Assembly (NCBI GenBank): GCA_022749755.1 | Contig: CM040446.1 | Coordinates: 798,966-862,965 of the forward strand | Reading direction: 5' to 3' | DNA from: Azadirachta indica | Taxonomy: Eukaryota > Streptophyta > Magnoliopsida > Sapindales > Meliaceae | Length of the DNA stretch: 64,000 nt | Shown: piece by piece, positions 1-11,742 of the stretch | Layout of the letters: the number at the start of each line of letters is the position of its first letter | Position numbering within the stretch: the first letter of the stretch is position 1 | The notes under the pieces: model-generated | Seen by the model: the letters and a program-made list of their open reading frames with translations, nothing else | What the model was told of the DNA's origin: nothing | Database searches by the model: none | Program-made: the position numbers and the translations under genes

Positions 1-923
1 TTAATGTGGGCTAGCTTTCCAAGGTTTCTTATGAATGGAATAATAATTTACTCAGCTTATCCAATATAACTCGAAAATTGGAGCCCAACATAATATGTTC
101 ATATATTGATTTCTTAAGTTTTTAGGAATTTTGGCAGTATTTTGAGCAAAAATAATATTGGCAAATATTAAAAAATAATAAAGTGAAAAAGATAGATATA
201 AATTAATGGCTTTAAATGGCTCCCACAAGACATCTGCTGCTTCCGATCTTGCATTACGATACTAATTAATTAAAAATTCTATGGGTCATTACTAACAAAA
301 AATATATAATTAAATTTTTTCTAATAGTTTATTAGTGTTATTGTGTAAAAGTACGTACAAAAAAAAATTTAGTTTATGTGTCCATTTTTTAAGTAGATAT
401 TTAAAACACTTAAAGAGATTTTCACCGAAAAGAGAAAAAAATTCTACAAAATCAATTTCTTCTAGTACTATAAAATATAATAAATGGATATTCTTTTCTT
501 AATCAATATACATGTTGCTAGCAAGAGGTTTTAATCTGTATTGTAGATTTTAACTCTCTAAACTAGCTCGTAGTTACTTGATTTGTGGATCATATTTATG
601 AAAATACTACACTCTTAAAATAAGACTATGAAAAAAACATTTCGCTCTAATATAGATTTTACGGCGAATATTCAATAAATTAACTATGTATATTAAATTA
701 GGTATTTTGATTTATTTATTTATTTTTTCTATTCCTTAATTATTCTCAATAATTTTATATTATTCTTAATGAGGATTCAACACATAGTATTGGTTTTGCA
801 AAAAGAAATTAATACTAGATAGTGAGTCATATAATAATTATTCTCAATCCCATCTTTACTGATTAGAAATTTTATTGACATTACATCCTAATTAAATTTT
901 TTTAAATTAAAAAAAATTATTAA

Positions 924-1330
924 TTAGCACATACAATGACAAACATGTTTATTACTGTCATTTTTGCAGAGTGCTCCTTTGCATTTAGCATTACAAAATT
1001 TTCAACATTTGCCTGTATTAGGAGCATCATCCTTACTCAGCTCACAATGTTCTTGATTCGGATAGTTTCTATACCATTTTGAATCATTCATTTCTTTACA
1101 ACCTGAACGTATACCCCATGTTTTAAGAAAAATAATTAATCATAATTCATATAATCTAATTAATTAGTTTTATCAATCAACCATTAATTAGAAATGAAAA
1201 ACATTTATACGCATATATTTTGAAATATTAGACAAAAAGAAAGTGAGAAAAATGAGAATCAAACAAACAGACTGATGCTTAGCAAGAGGACTGCAACAAC
1301 AAGGATTAATAAAACTTTGATTTGAGCCAT
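924..1330 (-). pseudogene. Defensin-like pseudogene, two exons, premature stop (DEFL-psi1)
   Basis: Exon 1 (1273-1330, 58 nt) encodes a signal peptide beginning MAQIKVLLILVVAV and ends at a GT donor. Exon 2 (924-1102, 179 nt) begins after an AG acceptor. Both exon lengths equal those of the intact copy at 11743-12152, and the split codon has the same phase. Exon 2 keeps most of the cysteines, including the terminal CHCMC. It has a TGA at 1004-1002 where the intact copy has TGG (Trp, in the KCW motif), and its CC pair has become Trp-Tyr. A truncated or read-through product is possible but the gene is most likely dead. The ORF is too short and interrupted to show as one frame; it was found by comparison with the intact paralogue. 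Confidence 0.8.
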
Positions 1331-1407
1331 ATCTTTTGAACTAATAATTGCAAAGGGCTTGCTTGTTGTTTAATGTTTGTGTACAAAAATAACATATCTT
1401 TGTCCAC

Positions 1408-1415
1408 TATTTATA
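1408..1415 (-). promoter_or_regulatory. TATA box of DEFL-psi1
   Basis: On the minus strand this reads TATAAATA, about 80 bp upstream of the exon 1 ATG. The same motif and spacing precede the other two DEFL copies, so the promoter outlived the coding sequence. Confidence 0.55.
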
Positions 1416-1430
1416 GTGCTAGGCGTTTGT

Positions 1431-2640
1431 AATGCAGTAATGTAATATTAACTCCTTTGTGTGTAAAATAGGAAGGGATTAGTTAGATTAAATTAAAAAC
1501 TCCTAAAATCTTTGTTTTTATCTTAACTATCGTACTTTTCTTTTTTCATTTCTCCCTTATTTAACTTTCTTTTTGTGTACGAAAATTTCACATTATATGT
1601 GCATTAACTTTTGACGATGTGGTCTTTAATTATTATTGTCTTACTTATTTAGAATTTTTACAATTAATTGAAATCTCTTTCTTATCTTATGGTCCACATA
1701 TGTAATTATTAAGCATTCATTCACAGCACTGAAAAGTACTAATATAGATTAGAAATAAAAGTGATCAAATGTATTATTCTAACTTAATTGACAATACTCA
1801 GTTATATAATTTAAGTTACAAAAAATCTGCTAGAAGATAGTTTGATTTTGCTGATAGTGATTTTAAAAAAATTTTGTTAAACACAAAAAATGACTTTTAG
1901 CGATTTAAAATCACTTTTACCTCTCCCACAATAATCCCAACGAACTCTAAACATATAAATAATTATAATTGAGTTCTTTTAAATAAAAAAAAAAATTTTG
2001 TTGTTTAAAATTATATTAAAAGTAAAAAAAGTCACAAAAATAATCATGGTCAATTTACAAGAATATACGATTAAAACTTATAACTTTTTCAAATATTGTC
2101 ATAAAATTTTATTTTAACAAAATAATATTGGTCATTTGAAAAACAAACTGAAAAATAAAATTAAGAAAGTAAGAAAGAAAGAAAGAAAGAAAAAAAAATA
2201 AAGGGAAAAAAAATGGTTGAGTGTCTGTATAGTCTTTATATTTTTATTAACTTTAGTGGTGTACTCAACAACCTATGAAAATTGAGCACATGTGTGCTCA
2301 TGTTTCAGATCGGCACAAGCACTTACAGTAATTGTGTTAGGATGCTCGAGGTCCATTTTTCAAAAAGCGAGTCTAGTATAACCCATTAATTATACATGAT
2401 AAAATTAATAGTATAAATTAGAGAATAGTAAAAAAATATTTTATTAAAAATATTATTATATTACTTTTGGCGGATTGGATTCTAGTGGATTAACAATGTA
2501 AATTCGAAATTCAATCTATTGTGAGCGGATTTTAAAATTTTCAATCTGATTTGAGCCACTGATCCACCAAATCCACTAAAACTAGGTTGGATTGAGCAAA
2601 ATGGTTGGATTGGATTAGATTCTGAACACCCTTAGCTCTA
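1431..2640. other. Intergenic, no gene seen
   Basis: AT-rich upstream region of DEFL-psi1. The first 300 bp or so align with the DEFL upstream regions near 12260 and 22860. A short GAAA run lies at about 2171-2191. No coding potential is recognised. Confidence 0.6.
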
Positions 2641-2684
2641 CGTACATAAATATATAATTAAGAAGAGAGCTAAGGGTTAATTTT

Positions 2685-2765
2685 TGGAATCAACATCTAC
2701 AACACAATCTTACCAAATTTTCTCACTATTAGTGAAAACTTCAAATAAACTTCTCTCATTATATC
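2685..2765 (-). pseudogene. Relic of a diverged type A prolamin-like gene (3' end)
   Basis: The reverse complement reads as the last part of the type A domain, with residues like LFEVFTNSEKIW followed by a stop, then DCVVDV. It matches the C-terminal VFTKSEKVWEHC region of A1-A5 and, more closely, the relic at 23322-23480. No upstream coding part is recognisable. Confidence 0.55.
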
Positions 2766-3037
2766 TTAATAATACCTTGATGAAATAATTATTTGTAATT
2801 ACAACACACAATAATTATAAATGTATATCATTGCAAATAATTATAATACAATTTTAGATTATGTAATAAAATTAAATAAAAGTAAATCATAAATAAATAT
2901 TAATTTATTTTAGCATTGTAGAATTTATGTCAATCATTCATGCATTCAATGCTGAAAGAAAAATTAATTAAATATTAAATTATCTCTTCAAGTGTTTCCA
3001 CAAGAGATCTACTACTTCTAATACTAATCCCTCATAG

Positions 3038-3490
3038 AAAACATCTAATTATTCCTTTGTAGGTTAGTTTATTTGTTGAGGAAACTTGTAAATGTATTTT
3101 TGAATAAATTATTATAAAAAATTAACTTGAAAGCATGCAAAAATTAATTAATTTATAGAAGTTATAATATTATTTCAATTCAACAATATATAATATATTG
3201 TTGCATGCTTTACATCGATCATATATATGTTGATCCATGACTAGATGGTATTCCTATTTAATTAATTTTGGGAAAACATCTAATTAATTCCTTTGTAGGT
3301 TAGTTTGTTTGTTGAGGAAACTTGTAAATGTATTTTTTAATAAATTATTATAAAAAATTAACTTGAAAGCATGCAAAAATTAATTAATTTATAGAAGTTA
3401 CAATTTTATTTCAATATATTTGAGAATATACATATTATTGCATGTTTTACATCGATCCTATATATATGTTGATGCATGAGAAGAAGGTAT
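3038..3490. repeat. Two tandem copies of the type A 3'-flank repeat
   Basis: A block of about 200 bp, beginning near AAAACATCTAATTAATTCC and ending near a CATGTTTTACATCGATC-like stretch, occurs twice in tandem here. It recurs downstream of every type A gene (near 5840, 13525, 13950, 16510, 19300) and at 31790. It marks the edge of the duplicated unit and is a likely substrate for unequal crossing-over. Confidence 0.7.
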
Positions 3491-3500
3491 TCCTATTTAA

Positions 3501-3908
3501 TTAATTTTTAGAGCCAGAAACATCTACGCAATGTTCCCAAACTCTCTCACTCTTGGTGAAAACTTGTAATGGAGTGGTTTCATTGCGTATAAAGAGGGAT
3601 ATGAGGACAAAGCGATCGTGACAAAGTTTTCCAGCAACAACAAGCTTTTCGCAACAAGTATTAGAGAGTGTTGCATTTCTATAAATTGTGGCAGCAAGAT
3701 CTCTTCCACAATGGTGTGATAAAGCATCTTCACATTTCTTGTAAAATACTCTAAGTTCTGGTGGTAGAGGCGCGTGTGCAGACACAGGTTTTTCTTCTAC
3801 TTTATGTGAAGTACCAAACACCGATGATATTGACAACATCATCATCATCATCATAAACCCAATAACCTTCATCATCATTGACTGATGAACTCCAATGTTG
3901 CTCACCAT
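3501..3908 (-). CDS. Prolamin-like secreted protein, type A copy 1 (DD11/ECA1-related)
   Basis: Single-exon gene for a 135-residue secreted protein. The first in-frame ATG is at 3908; an upstream extension of the frame has no ATG. A second cluster of start codons, MMMK at residues 11-14, could give a more usual signal peptide. The hydrophobic segment (about 14-32) contains six consecutive Met residues encoded by (CAT)6 on the plus strand. The mature part has the six-cysteine prolamin-like pattern: C59, C67, CC85-86, C96, C127. It also has two N-glycosylation sequons, NAT at 78 and NET at 109. The family is known for seed and female-gametophyte secreted proteins. Nearest paralogue is A2 (6066-6473). 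It lies head-to-head with B1. The function of this copy is not known. Confidence 0.85.
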   Translation of the reverse strand: MVSNIGVHQSMMMKVIGFMMMMMMLSISSVFGTSHKVEEKPVSAHAPLPPELRVFYKKCEDALSHHCGRDLAATIYRNATLSNTCCEKLVVAGKLCHDRFVLISLFIRNETTPLQVFTKSERVWEHCVDVSGSKN

Positions 3909-4015
3909 GATGCTTGCTAGCAGTAATATTGTATGTATATATATATATTTCAAAAGTAGATGTTTTTCTTTTGCTTTTAATTGTTTGATGAGTAAAATGG
4001 TTGATAGGGATACCG

Positions 4016-4022
4016 ATTTATA
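4016..4022 (-). promoter_or_regulatory. TATA box of A1
   Basis: Minus strand reads CTATAAATC, about 110 bp upstream of the ATG at 3908. The same box in the same context precedes all five type A genes and the deleted A locus near 31991. Confidence 0.6.
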
Positions 4023-4840
4023 GTAGGAGAAATGACGTTAGTTTGTAAGATTTGGAAACGTATATATGGTAAATTTAATTAATTTGAGAATAAAACTTCT
4101 AATTATTTATGAAAGTTGTAATTGAATTAATATATAATCCTCTTGACATTAAGAATTGAATTAATTACTAAATAAGGGTTGAAACACATTAAAATTCATA
4201 CTTGTCTTTTTCATCTTCGAACATGTTTGCCAATATTTTTTTAAATATGGTTATCGATATATAAAATTATATATTGACTCTATATGAACATTAGATACAT
4301 AATTTTTTCTACCCATATCTCGCGCTTAAATAATAATTAGTTTCAAACGAATTACCCAATTGAATTCTAAATTTTGGTTTTATTGAAGTTTTATGTGAAA
4401 TAACCTATTCAATTCTATGGTTATCGGCACAAAAATAATGTTTTGAAAATACCATTTTTTTTTAAAAAAAACACTTTTGACAAGTTTTTTAAAAATTAAT
4501 TTAAAAACTAATTCAATACTTTGTTTGATAATATTTATTATAATAGTTTGTGTATAATCTATTGCATAAAGAGTGAGTTTATTTATATCATAAAAATTTA
4601 TCGAAATACTCATATTTTAATAAAAAAATTTATTATAGAAAATACTCATGATATAATTTACTGTTAGGTTTACATGTAACTTGGCCTATACATGTGCATT
4701 AAATATAACTATCTACCTTAAGTCTAAACAATTTCTCTTTATTATCAAAGTTAATTTATTATATTTTACAATCATTGATATAAGGAATACACTAAGTGTA
4801 AGCTTTGATATTTAGGACAAAGAATTTACACTCAACCAAA

Positions 4841-5213
4841 ATGTCTCAAGCGAGCTCGATAGAGTTGATCCTTGCATGTTCAATATTCATAAAGGTTGCT
4901 CTAGGTGCAGGAATTGAACAAACTGAATCATTGTTCCCACCATTGTTTGGACTTAATGCTCATGCAGCTACTGAGAAGTGTCTGTCAACTTTCAGTAGGT
5001 GTCCATGGTTGCGTAAAAGAGGTCATAACCTCATTCCTAAGCCATCGAATCGAATTAATAGGCAGTGCTGCTTGTTGCAAGGCCTTCAGTGAATTTGATA
5101 ACAAATGCCGGCCTAAGGTTTTTCCTTTTGACCTTTTCTTCCCTTTATTGCCTAAGAATGATTGCGCCCAGATCTTGAAAAATGCTTCACCATCGCCATT
5201 CTCCAAAAACTAA
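4841..5213 (+). pseudogene. Prolamin-like type B copy 1, +1 frameshift
   Basis: Starts with ATG (MSQASSIELILACSIF, a signal peptide). The frame is correct through EKCLSTF, then one extra base near 4993-4998 (compare TTCAGTAGGTGTCC here with TTCAAAAGTGTCC in B3) shifts it, ending at a TGA at 5090-5092. In the shifted frame the rest of the domain is intact to a stop at 5213: VHGCVKEVITSFLSH, then ACCKAF, KCRPKVFPFD and the last Cys. The conserved CWP motif is changed to CRP. B2 carries the same insertion. It is divergently oriented to A1, with 932 bp between the start codons. Confidence 0.85.
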
Positions 5214-5650
5214 AAGTACAATTGATCACTTGTAATTTATAACGGTAGTTGTTGGATCTTTTCATCAAGGATAGTCACCATAAATTTACTAGAATTAATT
5301 AAAACACTTTTAGCTTCATTATTTTCATGTTACGAGTTCGATTTATGTTATAGAATGAAAATGAATAATGAAATATTGACACATTAACTTTGTCTAGTTG
5401 TCGTGCTTAATTTGTCTCCCATTAATTTTTCTCTAGCTTGCTTCATGTGTTCAATTTTCTGATGCATTAGTTATTATTTATTTCATGCCTTTTCTGCTGA
5501 AGATGGATTCTTGTACGCATCCTAGCATATAATGTACAAACTATTATACATATTGATAGTATATGTTATATTATTTTTATTGATATTAAAATATTGTAAT
5601 TTTTTTATTTAAAAATATGTAGATAAAATTGAGAAAAAAATCATCAGTCA

Positions 5651-5765
5651 TTAACACATACAATGACATTGATGATCATTACTAACTTGTTAGCAAATAC
5701 CTCCTCTGCATTCAATGATACAATAACTCCAACATTTACCATTATTTGGATCATTATCTTATATT
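5651..5765 (-). pseudogene. Defensin-like exon 2 fragment
   Basis: The reverse complement encodes NDPNNGKCWSYC, IECRGGIC, a stop (TAA at 5692-5690), then QCHCMC and a natural stop. It matches the second half of exon 2 of the DEFL gene at 11743. No exon 1 or acceptor is nearby. Equivalent fragments lie downstream of B3 (16327) and B4 (19100), so it travels as part of the A/B unit. Confidence 0.75.
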
Positions 5766-6065
5766 GTTGCACGCTTTACATGAATCATATATATGTTGGT
5801 GCATAACAAGAAGGTAATCCTATTTAATTAATTTGTGGAAAACATCTAATTAATTCCTTTGTAGGTTAGTTTATTTGTTGAGGAAACTTGTAAAAATATT
5901 TTTGAATTAATTATTATAAAAATTACTTTGAAAGCATGCAAAAATTAATTAATTTATAGAAGTTAGCATATTATTCCAATATATTCCAGAATATATATAT
6001 TATTGCATGTTTTACATTAATCACATATATATGTTGATGCATGAGAACAAGGTATTCCTATTTAA

Positions 6066-6473
6066 TTAATTTTTAGAGCCAGAAACATCTACACAATGTT
6101 TCCAAACTTTCTCACTCTTGGTGAAAACTTGTAACGGAGTGGTTTCATTGCGTATAAAGAGGGATATGAGGACAAAGCGATCGTGACAAAGTTTTCCAGC
6201 AACAACAAGCTTTTCGCAACAAGTATTAGAGAGTGTTGCATTTCTATAAATTGTGGCAGCAAGATCTCTTCCACAATGGTGTGATAAAGCATCTTCACAT
6301 TTCTTGTAAAATACTCTAAGTTCTGGTGGTAGAGGCGCGTGTGCAGACACAGGTTTTTCTTCTACTTTATGTGAAGTACCAAACACCGATGATATTGACA
6401 ACATCATCATCATCATCATAAACCCAATAACCTTCATCATCATCGACTGATGAACTCCAATGTTGCTCACCAT
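6066..6473 (-). CDS. Prolamin-like secreted protein, type A copy 2
   Basis: 135 residues from the ATG at 6473, nearly identical to A1 (differences near the C-terminus such as SEKVWKHC for SERVWEHC). It has the same six cysteines, two sequons and a six-Met run in the signal peptide (6402-6419). The 5' leader differs from A1 mainly by the length of a TA repeat. It is divergent to B2, with 1151 bp between start codons. The A1-A2 stop-to-stop period is 2565 bp, close to the A3-A4 period of 2562 bp, so these are tandem units. Secreted role inferred from the family. Confidence 0.85.
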   Translation of the reverse strand: MVSNIGVHQSMMMKVIGFMMMMMMLSISSVFGTSHKVEEKPVSAHAPLPPELRVFYKKCEDALSHHCGRDLAATIYRNATLSNTCCEKLVVAGKLCHDRFVLISLFIRNETTPLQVFTKSEKVWKHCVDVSGSKN

Positions 6474-6586
6474 GATGCTTGCTAGCAGTAATATTGTATG
6501 TATATATATATATATATATTTCAAAAGTAGATGTTTTTCTTTTGCTTTTAATTGTTTGATGAGTAGAATGGTTGATAGGGATACCG

Positions 6587-6593
6587 ATTTATA
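6587..6593 (-). promoter_or_regulatory. TATA box of A2
   Basis: CTATAAATC on the minus strand, about 115 bp upstream of the ATG, in the same context as in A1. Confidence 0.6.
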
Positions 6594-7624
6594 GTAGGAG
6601 AAATGACGTTAGTTTGTAAGATTTGGAAACGTATATATGGTAAATTTAATTAATTTGAGAATAAAACTTCTAATTATTTATGAAAGTTGTAATTGAATTA
6701 ATATATAATCCTCTTGACATTAAGAATTGAATTAATTACTAAATAAGTGTTGAAACACATTAAAATTCATACTTGTCTTTTTCATCTTCGAACATGTTTG
6801 CCAAATTTTTTTAAATATGGTTATCGATATATAAAATTATATACTGACTCTGTATGAACATTAGATACATAATTTTTTCTACCCATATCTCGCGCTTAAA
6901 TAATAATTAGTTTCAAATGAATTACCCAATTGAATTCTAAATTTTGGTTTGATTGAAGTTTTATGTGAAATAACCTATTCAATTCTATGGTTATCGGCAC
7001 AAAAATAATGTTTTGAAAATACAATTTTTAAAAAAGAAAAAACACGTTTGACAGTTTTGTTAAAAATTAATTTAAAAACTAATTCAATACTTTATTTGAT
7101 AATATTTATTACAATAGTTTGTATATAATCTATTGTATAACGAGTGAGTTTATTTATATGCTAAAATTTATCTAAACATTTTTATTTTAATAAAATATTT
7201 ATTACAGAAAATACTTGTTATATAATTTACTATTAGAGATAGTTTTAAAAAATAAAAATATTAAATTATTAAGATATTTGTTCATTCAAATTTAAATCAA
7301 AATTTTAATTTAATTATATTTAGATATTTTTATCAAATATTCAGATATAAATTAAAAAATAAACTACTCTTAAATATCTGAATAATTATATTCAAACTTA
7401 AACCAGGAAAACAAAAACAACCCCTTATCCTATACATGTGAATTTACTCTTTAAACGCGTATTAAATAGAACTATCTACCTTAAATCTACACAATTTCTC
7501 TTTAATATTAATGTTAATTTATTATATTTTATAATCATTGATATAAGAAATTTATACACACTCAAATCAACAACACCTAGTGTAAGCTTTGATATTTAGG
7601 ACAAAGAATTTACACTCAACCAAA

Positions 7625-7997
7625 ATTTCTCAAGCGAGCTCGATAAAGTTGATCCTTGCATGTTCAATATTCATAAAGGTTGTTTCAGGTGCAGGAACTG
7701 AACAAACTGAATCGTTATTCCCACCATTGTTTGGACTTGATGCTCATGCAGCTGTTGAGAAGTGTCTGTCAACTTTCAGTAAGTGTCCATGGTTGCGTAA
7801 AAGAGGTCATAACCTCATTCCTTAGCCATCGAATCGAATTGACATGCAGTGCTGCTTGTTGCAAGGCCTTCAATGAATTTGATAACAAATGCTGGCCTAA
7901 GGTTTTTCCTTTCGACCTTTTTTTCCTTTTACTGCCTAAGAATGATTGCGCCCAGATCTTGAAAAATGCTTCGCCATCGCCATTCTCCAAAAACTAA
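7625..7997 (+). pseudogene. Prolamin-like type B copy 2, start lost and frameshifted
   Basis: Aligns with B1 throughout. The start codon is ATT (7625-7627) instead of ATG, leaving ISQASSIKLILACSIF. It has the same +1 insertion after CLSTF as B1, so the first frame ends at 7825. The second frame carries the remaining domain (VHGCVKEVITSF, ACCKAFNEFDNKCWPKVFPFD, NDCAQIL) to 7997. The upstream spacer has about 210 bp more than that of B1 or B3 and resembles that of B4. Confidence 0.85.
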
Positions 7998-7999
7998 AA

Positions 8000-8590
8000 G
8001 TACAATTGATCACTTGTAATTTATAACTGCAGTTGTTGAATCTTTTCATTAAGGATAGTCACCATAAATTTACTAGAATTAATTAAAATATTTTTAGCCT
8101 CATTATTTTCATGTTATGAGTTCGATTTATGTTATAGAACGAAAATGAATAATTAAATATTGACTGGGTTTTCCCTTCTTTTAATCTAGTCATCGTTCTT
8201 AATTTTGTCTCCCATTAATTTTTCTCTGGCTTGCTTCATGTGTTCAATTTTCTGACACATTAGTTATTATTTATTTCATGCCTTTTCTGCTAATGATGGA
8301 TTCTCGTAAGCATCCTGGCATGTAATGTACAAACTATTATACATATTGATGCTATATTATTTTAGAGCCACCTATGTATAATGTCAAAATTAAAATTTTA
8401 CTAGATCATAATTAAAAATTTACATATAAAACACATTTTATTGATGGTAGTAGAAAACTTATATATACCGGTTACTTGAAAAATTCTGAAGAATCAAACA
8501 ACATTTATCAAAAAATTATTAACCAAAACAAAAGGATATATAATTAAGGTGCATGTTTTGAATTATGGGGAAGAATTTAAAAAAAAAAAA
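8000..8590. other. Intergenic, downstream of B2
   Basis: To about 8340 this is the B 3' flank shared with the other units. After that it diverges, and unlike the other three units no DEFL exon 2 fragment follows. Nothing else is recognised. Confidence 0.5.
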
Positions 8591-8595
8591 AATAC

Positions 8596-8655
8596 TGACG
8601 CATAGCAAGAGAACTGCAACGAGAAAAAGGAAAAAATTTTCATGCAACGAGCCAT
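8596..8655 (-). pseudogene. Orphan defensin-like exon 1 relic
   Basis: The reverse complement starts ATGGCTCGTTGC and ends in a GT donor after a CTCTTGCTATGCGTCA stretch that matches the DEFL signal-peptide exon. It is 60 nt long rather than 58, so the split-codon phase is wrong, and the hydrophobic part is shifted out of frame by an indel. No matching exon 2 is found downstream on the minus strand. Confidence 0.5.
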
Positions 8656-8669
8656 CTCTTCTGAATTAA

Positions 8670-10820
8670 TTTGAAAAAACACTGCTTAAATTAATTTTGT
8701 GGCTGTATGTGAACTCATGTCTTTGCCGTATTATACAAATTGAGACTTTTTTTTTAATAATGGTAAACTTTACAGAAATGAGAGAAGAGAGAAATATATT
8801 AAAGTTGAAAGATTCACTTACCAAACTAAATAGAGTTACATATAATTAGATTTACCCTTTCAACTGACAAAAAAATGAAATACAGATTTCAATGCCTTCT
8901 AATGAGAACGTTTCTGATTTAGCAATTTAATTTTGCTCTATGTTTAAATTATGAAGTTGTTGTTCAACTTAATTAAAGCAGACCTCCTGCATTTGCATGG
9001 AAACGCTTCCAACAGATTTTTCTTTCTTTTTATAACTATAATAACTAAGAACATATATATTCTGGCAATGCCATAGATACTGCTGGGAGGACTTCATTTG
9101 CCGCTGTTCCAAAGGATAAATTGCTACTGTTTGGCTTTTACTTTGCAGCAAAATCTCTGCAGCTGCTGTTTTTGAACTGCGATCTGTTTGTATTCAAATC
9201 TAAGGATTGATCTTGTAATCTCCCTTTCTCCTTATTTTGTTAATAATATATTATTTTACTTTAAAAAAAAACAACATATATATTATTAATTTGTTTATTA
9301 ATTAACACTTCTCAAATACTAAATTTTCTTACTATAATAAACACGTACAGTCATTGTTGATTATAACACTTTTCAAATACTGAATTTGGCTGGTAACACG
9401 TTAACAGGCTAAATAATATGATTTTTACATTTATATAAACTATTTATATTAATCTGACAATATTATTTTTCACTACGACATGTCCAATAATTTTGAAAGA
9501 ATAAAAGAAAATAAATAATGTGGATTTATATGATAGTAATGTAAAACTAATATATTAATTTATATAAATAAAATATTGTATCATGAATGTTGTGTGGAGG
9601 AAAATATTCCACTACGAAGAGCCAATAACTGAATAATTAAGTTGTAAAGGGTGACAAAAACTCTAAAAAAGGGGGCACTACTAAACTCCACTCCTCATGA
9701 TTAGTGATTAGAAAATACTACTCTTCAGCTAAGAAAAGGTACGCCAAAAAAACTGCAGCTTCTTGAATTTTCTGGCTCCTCTGGATATTCTTCCAAATTA
9801 TTTTTTACTGTACTTCCTGAATTATTTTTACAAAGAAAACCCTACTGACTTAGATATTAGAGAGTTTTTGCTGAGAAATCGGCACCCTAATTAGCCTTCC
9901 TTTTGCAAATATATGGAACGAAGGAGAAAAATTTCGTGTTGGCTATTGATCATAAAAAATCGATATCAACAATGAATTTAGATATTCTTCTAATTTTTCT
10001 TCTTTTTTTATTCAATTATATGTGTGTGTTTCTTAGCTCGTGATAATAGGACCTTAGGAGATGCCAGGCTTTCTTTTTCTTATCTTGATGATGTCCCAAT
10101 TTTCTAACCGGCACCGTGTTAGTTAAGGTGATTAATTTTGTTTTCTTAGCTTTTGTGTTCATATGTTTGATTAAAAACTTAATATTATAGTACTGTAACT
10201 TTTAAACCACTGCTATTGTGGGATAAACGTTTTATATGTTAAATATTAGGTTATTTGTGTAGTATTAAAAAAAAAAAAAGGTAAATATATTTGCAAAGAT
10301 GGAGAAAGTCTATTCAAGGGCGAGACGAGTAGGATTTTTTTCCATACCTTTTTCCTTTTATCATGCATCATCGTAACTGCCTTTTTCCTCTACTTTTGTC
10401 TTATTGTCGTATCCTCACTTACTTCTCACTGAGTAAGTAGAAAGGAGATTTCGTTTGCATTTGACGTGATGGTTCTCATATTAAGAGTACAATCCCCTAT
10501 GTTTTGTTCCTTGATGCAATAACATCTCTTTTCACTAGTTTAAAAGTGTTGCCGTTTCGTTGACGATTTCTCTCTTAGCAGTACTTAAAGAGTTTATGCA
10601 ATCTTTTAGAATATTATCCTTAAATGATGCCAACAACATTTGCTGACGTGGAGATCTTAGTATGGCTCCTATTCTTAATCTCCTTTCACTTATTGACAAA
10701 TATCTTTTGTCTATGTTAAGTTCGTTCTCTTTTCTCTTATTATATTTTCAACAATAGATTTCATTTAGTTCTGAGTTTTTTTTTTTTTTAATCTATTTCC
10801 AGAATTCAGTTTTTGGCTGC
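8670..10820. other. Intergenic, only a repeat fragment seen
   Basis: No gene is recognised. It contains a repeat related to 33711-33824 (listed separately). The 9600-10800 part is less AT-biased than its surroundings but has no persuasive reading frame. Confidence 0.5.
9127..9275 (+). mobile_element. Retroelement 3'-end fragment with oligo(A)
   Basis: A stretch from CTGTTTGGCTTTTAC through GATTGATCTTGTAATCTCCC, ending in an A-run, is repeated in inverted orientation at 33711-33824. The oligo(A) end and lack of terminal repeats suggest the 3' tail of a LINE-type element. The class is inferred only. Confidence 0.45.
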
Positions 10821-11742
10821 GTCGACATTAATTCCTAGATTTTCAGATTCCTAGTTATTCTTCTCTCATTTTTGCCCGAGTGAAAAGTAGAATTATTGGT
10901 GTTAGTAGTTCTTATATTTACGTACTTATATATAATGTGCTCATATATTGATTTTGTAAGTTTCCAGGAATCTTTGCAGGATTTTGACGGGAAAATAATA
11001 TTGGCAGCTTCATATGGTTTGCACAAGAGATTTGCCGCTTCTGATATTGCATTGTGACACTAGTTAATTAAAAATTCTACGGGCGATAATTAACAGAAAA
11101 AAATATAATTAAAATTTTCATAATAACCTATTAGTTTCTTGTGTAAACTTGCTATTGTATTTTATGGAATAAAAATTGGTTATGTTTCTCTTCTTCTGGA
11201 TTTATTTTAATATATAAAAGTACACTAAAATGAAAATTTTAGTTTATGCATCAGTTTTTAAAGTAATAATTAAAACATTATAAGATCTTCCCAGAAAAGG
11301 AAGGAAAATCCTCCAAAATCAATTCATTCTACTATAATAATGCTAGTTAGAAGCTTGAATATATATTATGGATTATACAAGAAATTATTATTTATAATAA
11401 GAGTATAACAAAATTAACTTTTCCAGTATAGATTTTATTGGTTAATATTCAATAACTTAAACATATATTTAAATTAGGTATTTGGTTTTAATTTATTTAT
11501 TTATTTGGTTCTATCACTTAATTATTGCTTAATTATGTATGTATATATATATATATTTTTAATGATGAGGATGCATGTCAAGGCATGCAGGGAATTGGTT
11601 TTAATTTGCAAAAAGAAATACTAGAGATTGATCAGTAACATATATTAATTATATATTCGCAATCCCATATCCATTAAATGAAAATTTTATTGATATTACA
11701 TGGTAATTAATTAACTTTATGAAATTAAAAGGAAATTATTGA

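Noticed and set aside
3524..3733. A 69-residue frame overlapping A1, repeated in A2, A3 and A4
   Set aside because: It recurs only because the A genes are copies; it is a shifted frame on the same strand inside the real coding sequence and has no signal peptide or domain.
4985..5206. Antisense frame over B1 and B2 (about 73 residues)
   Set aside because: Shadow of the conserved B domain on the other strand; no recognised domain.
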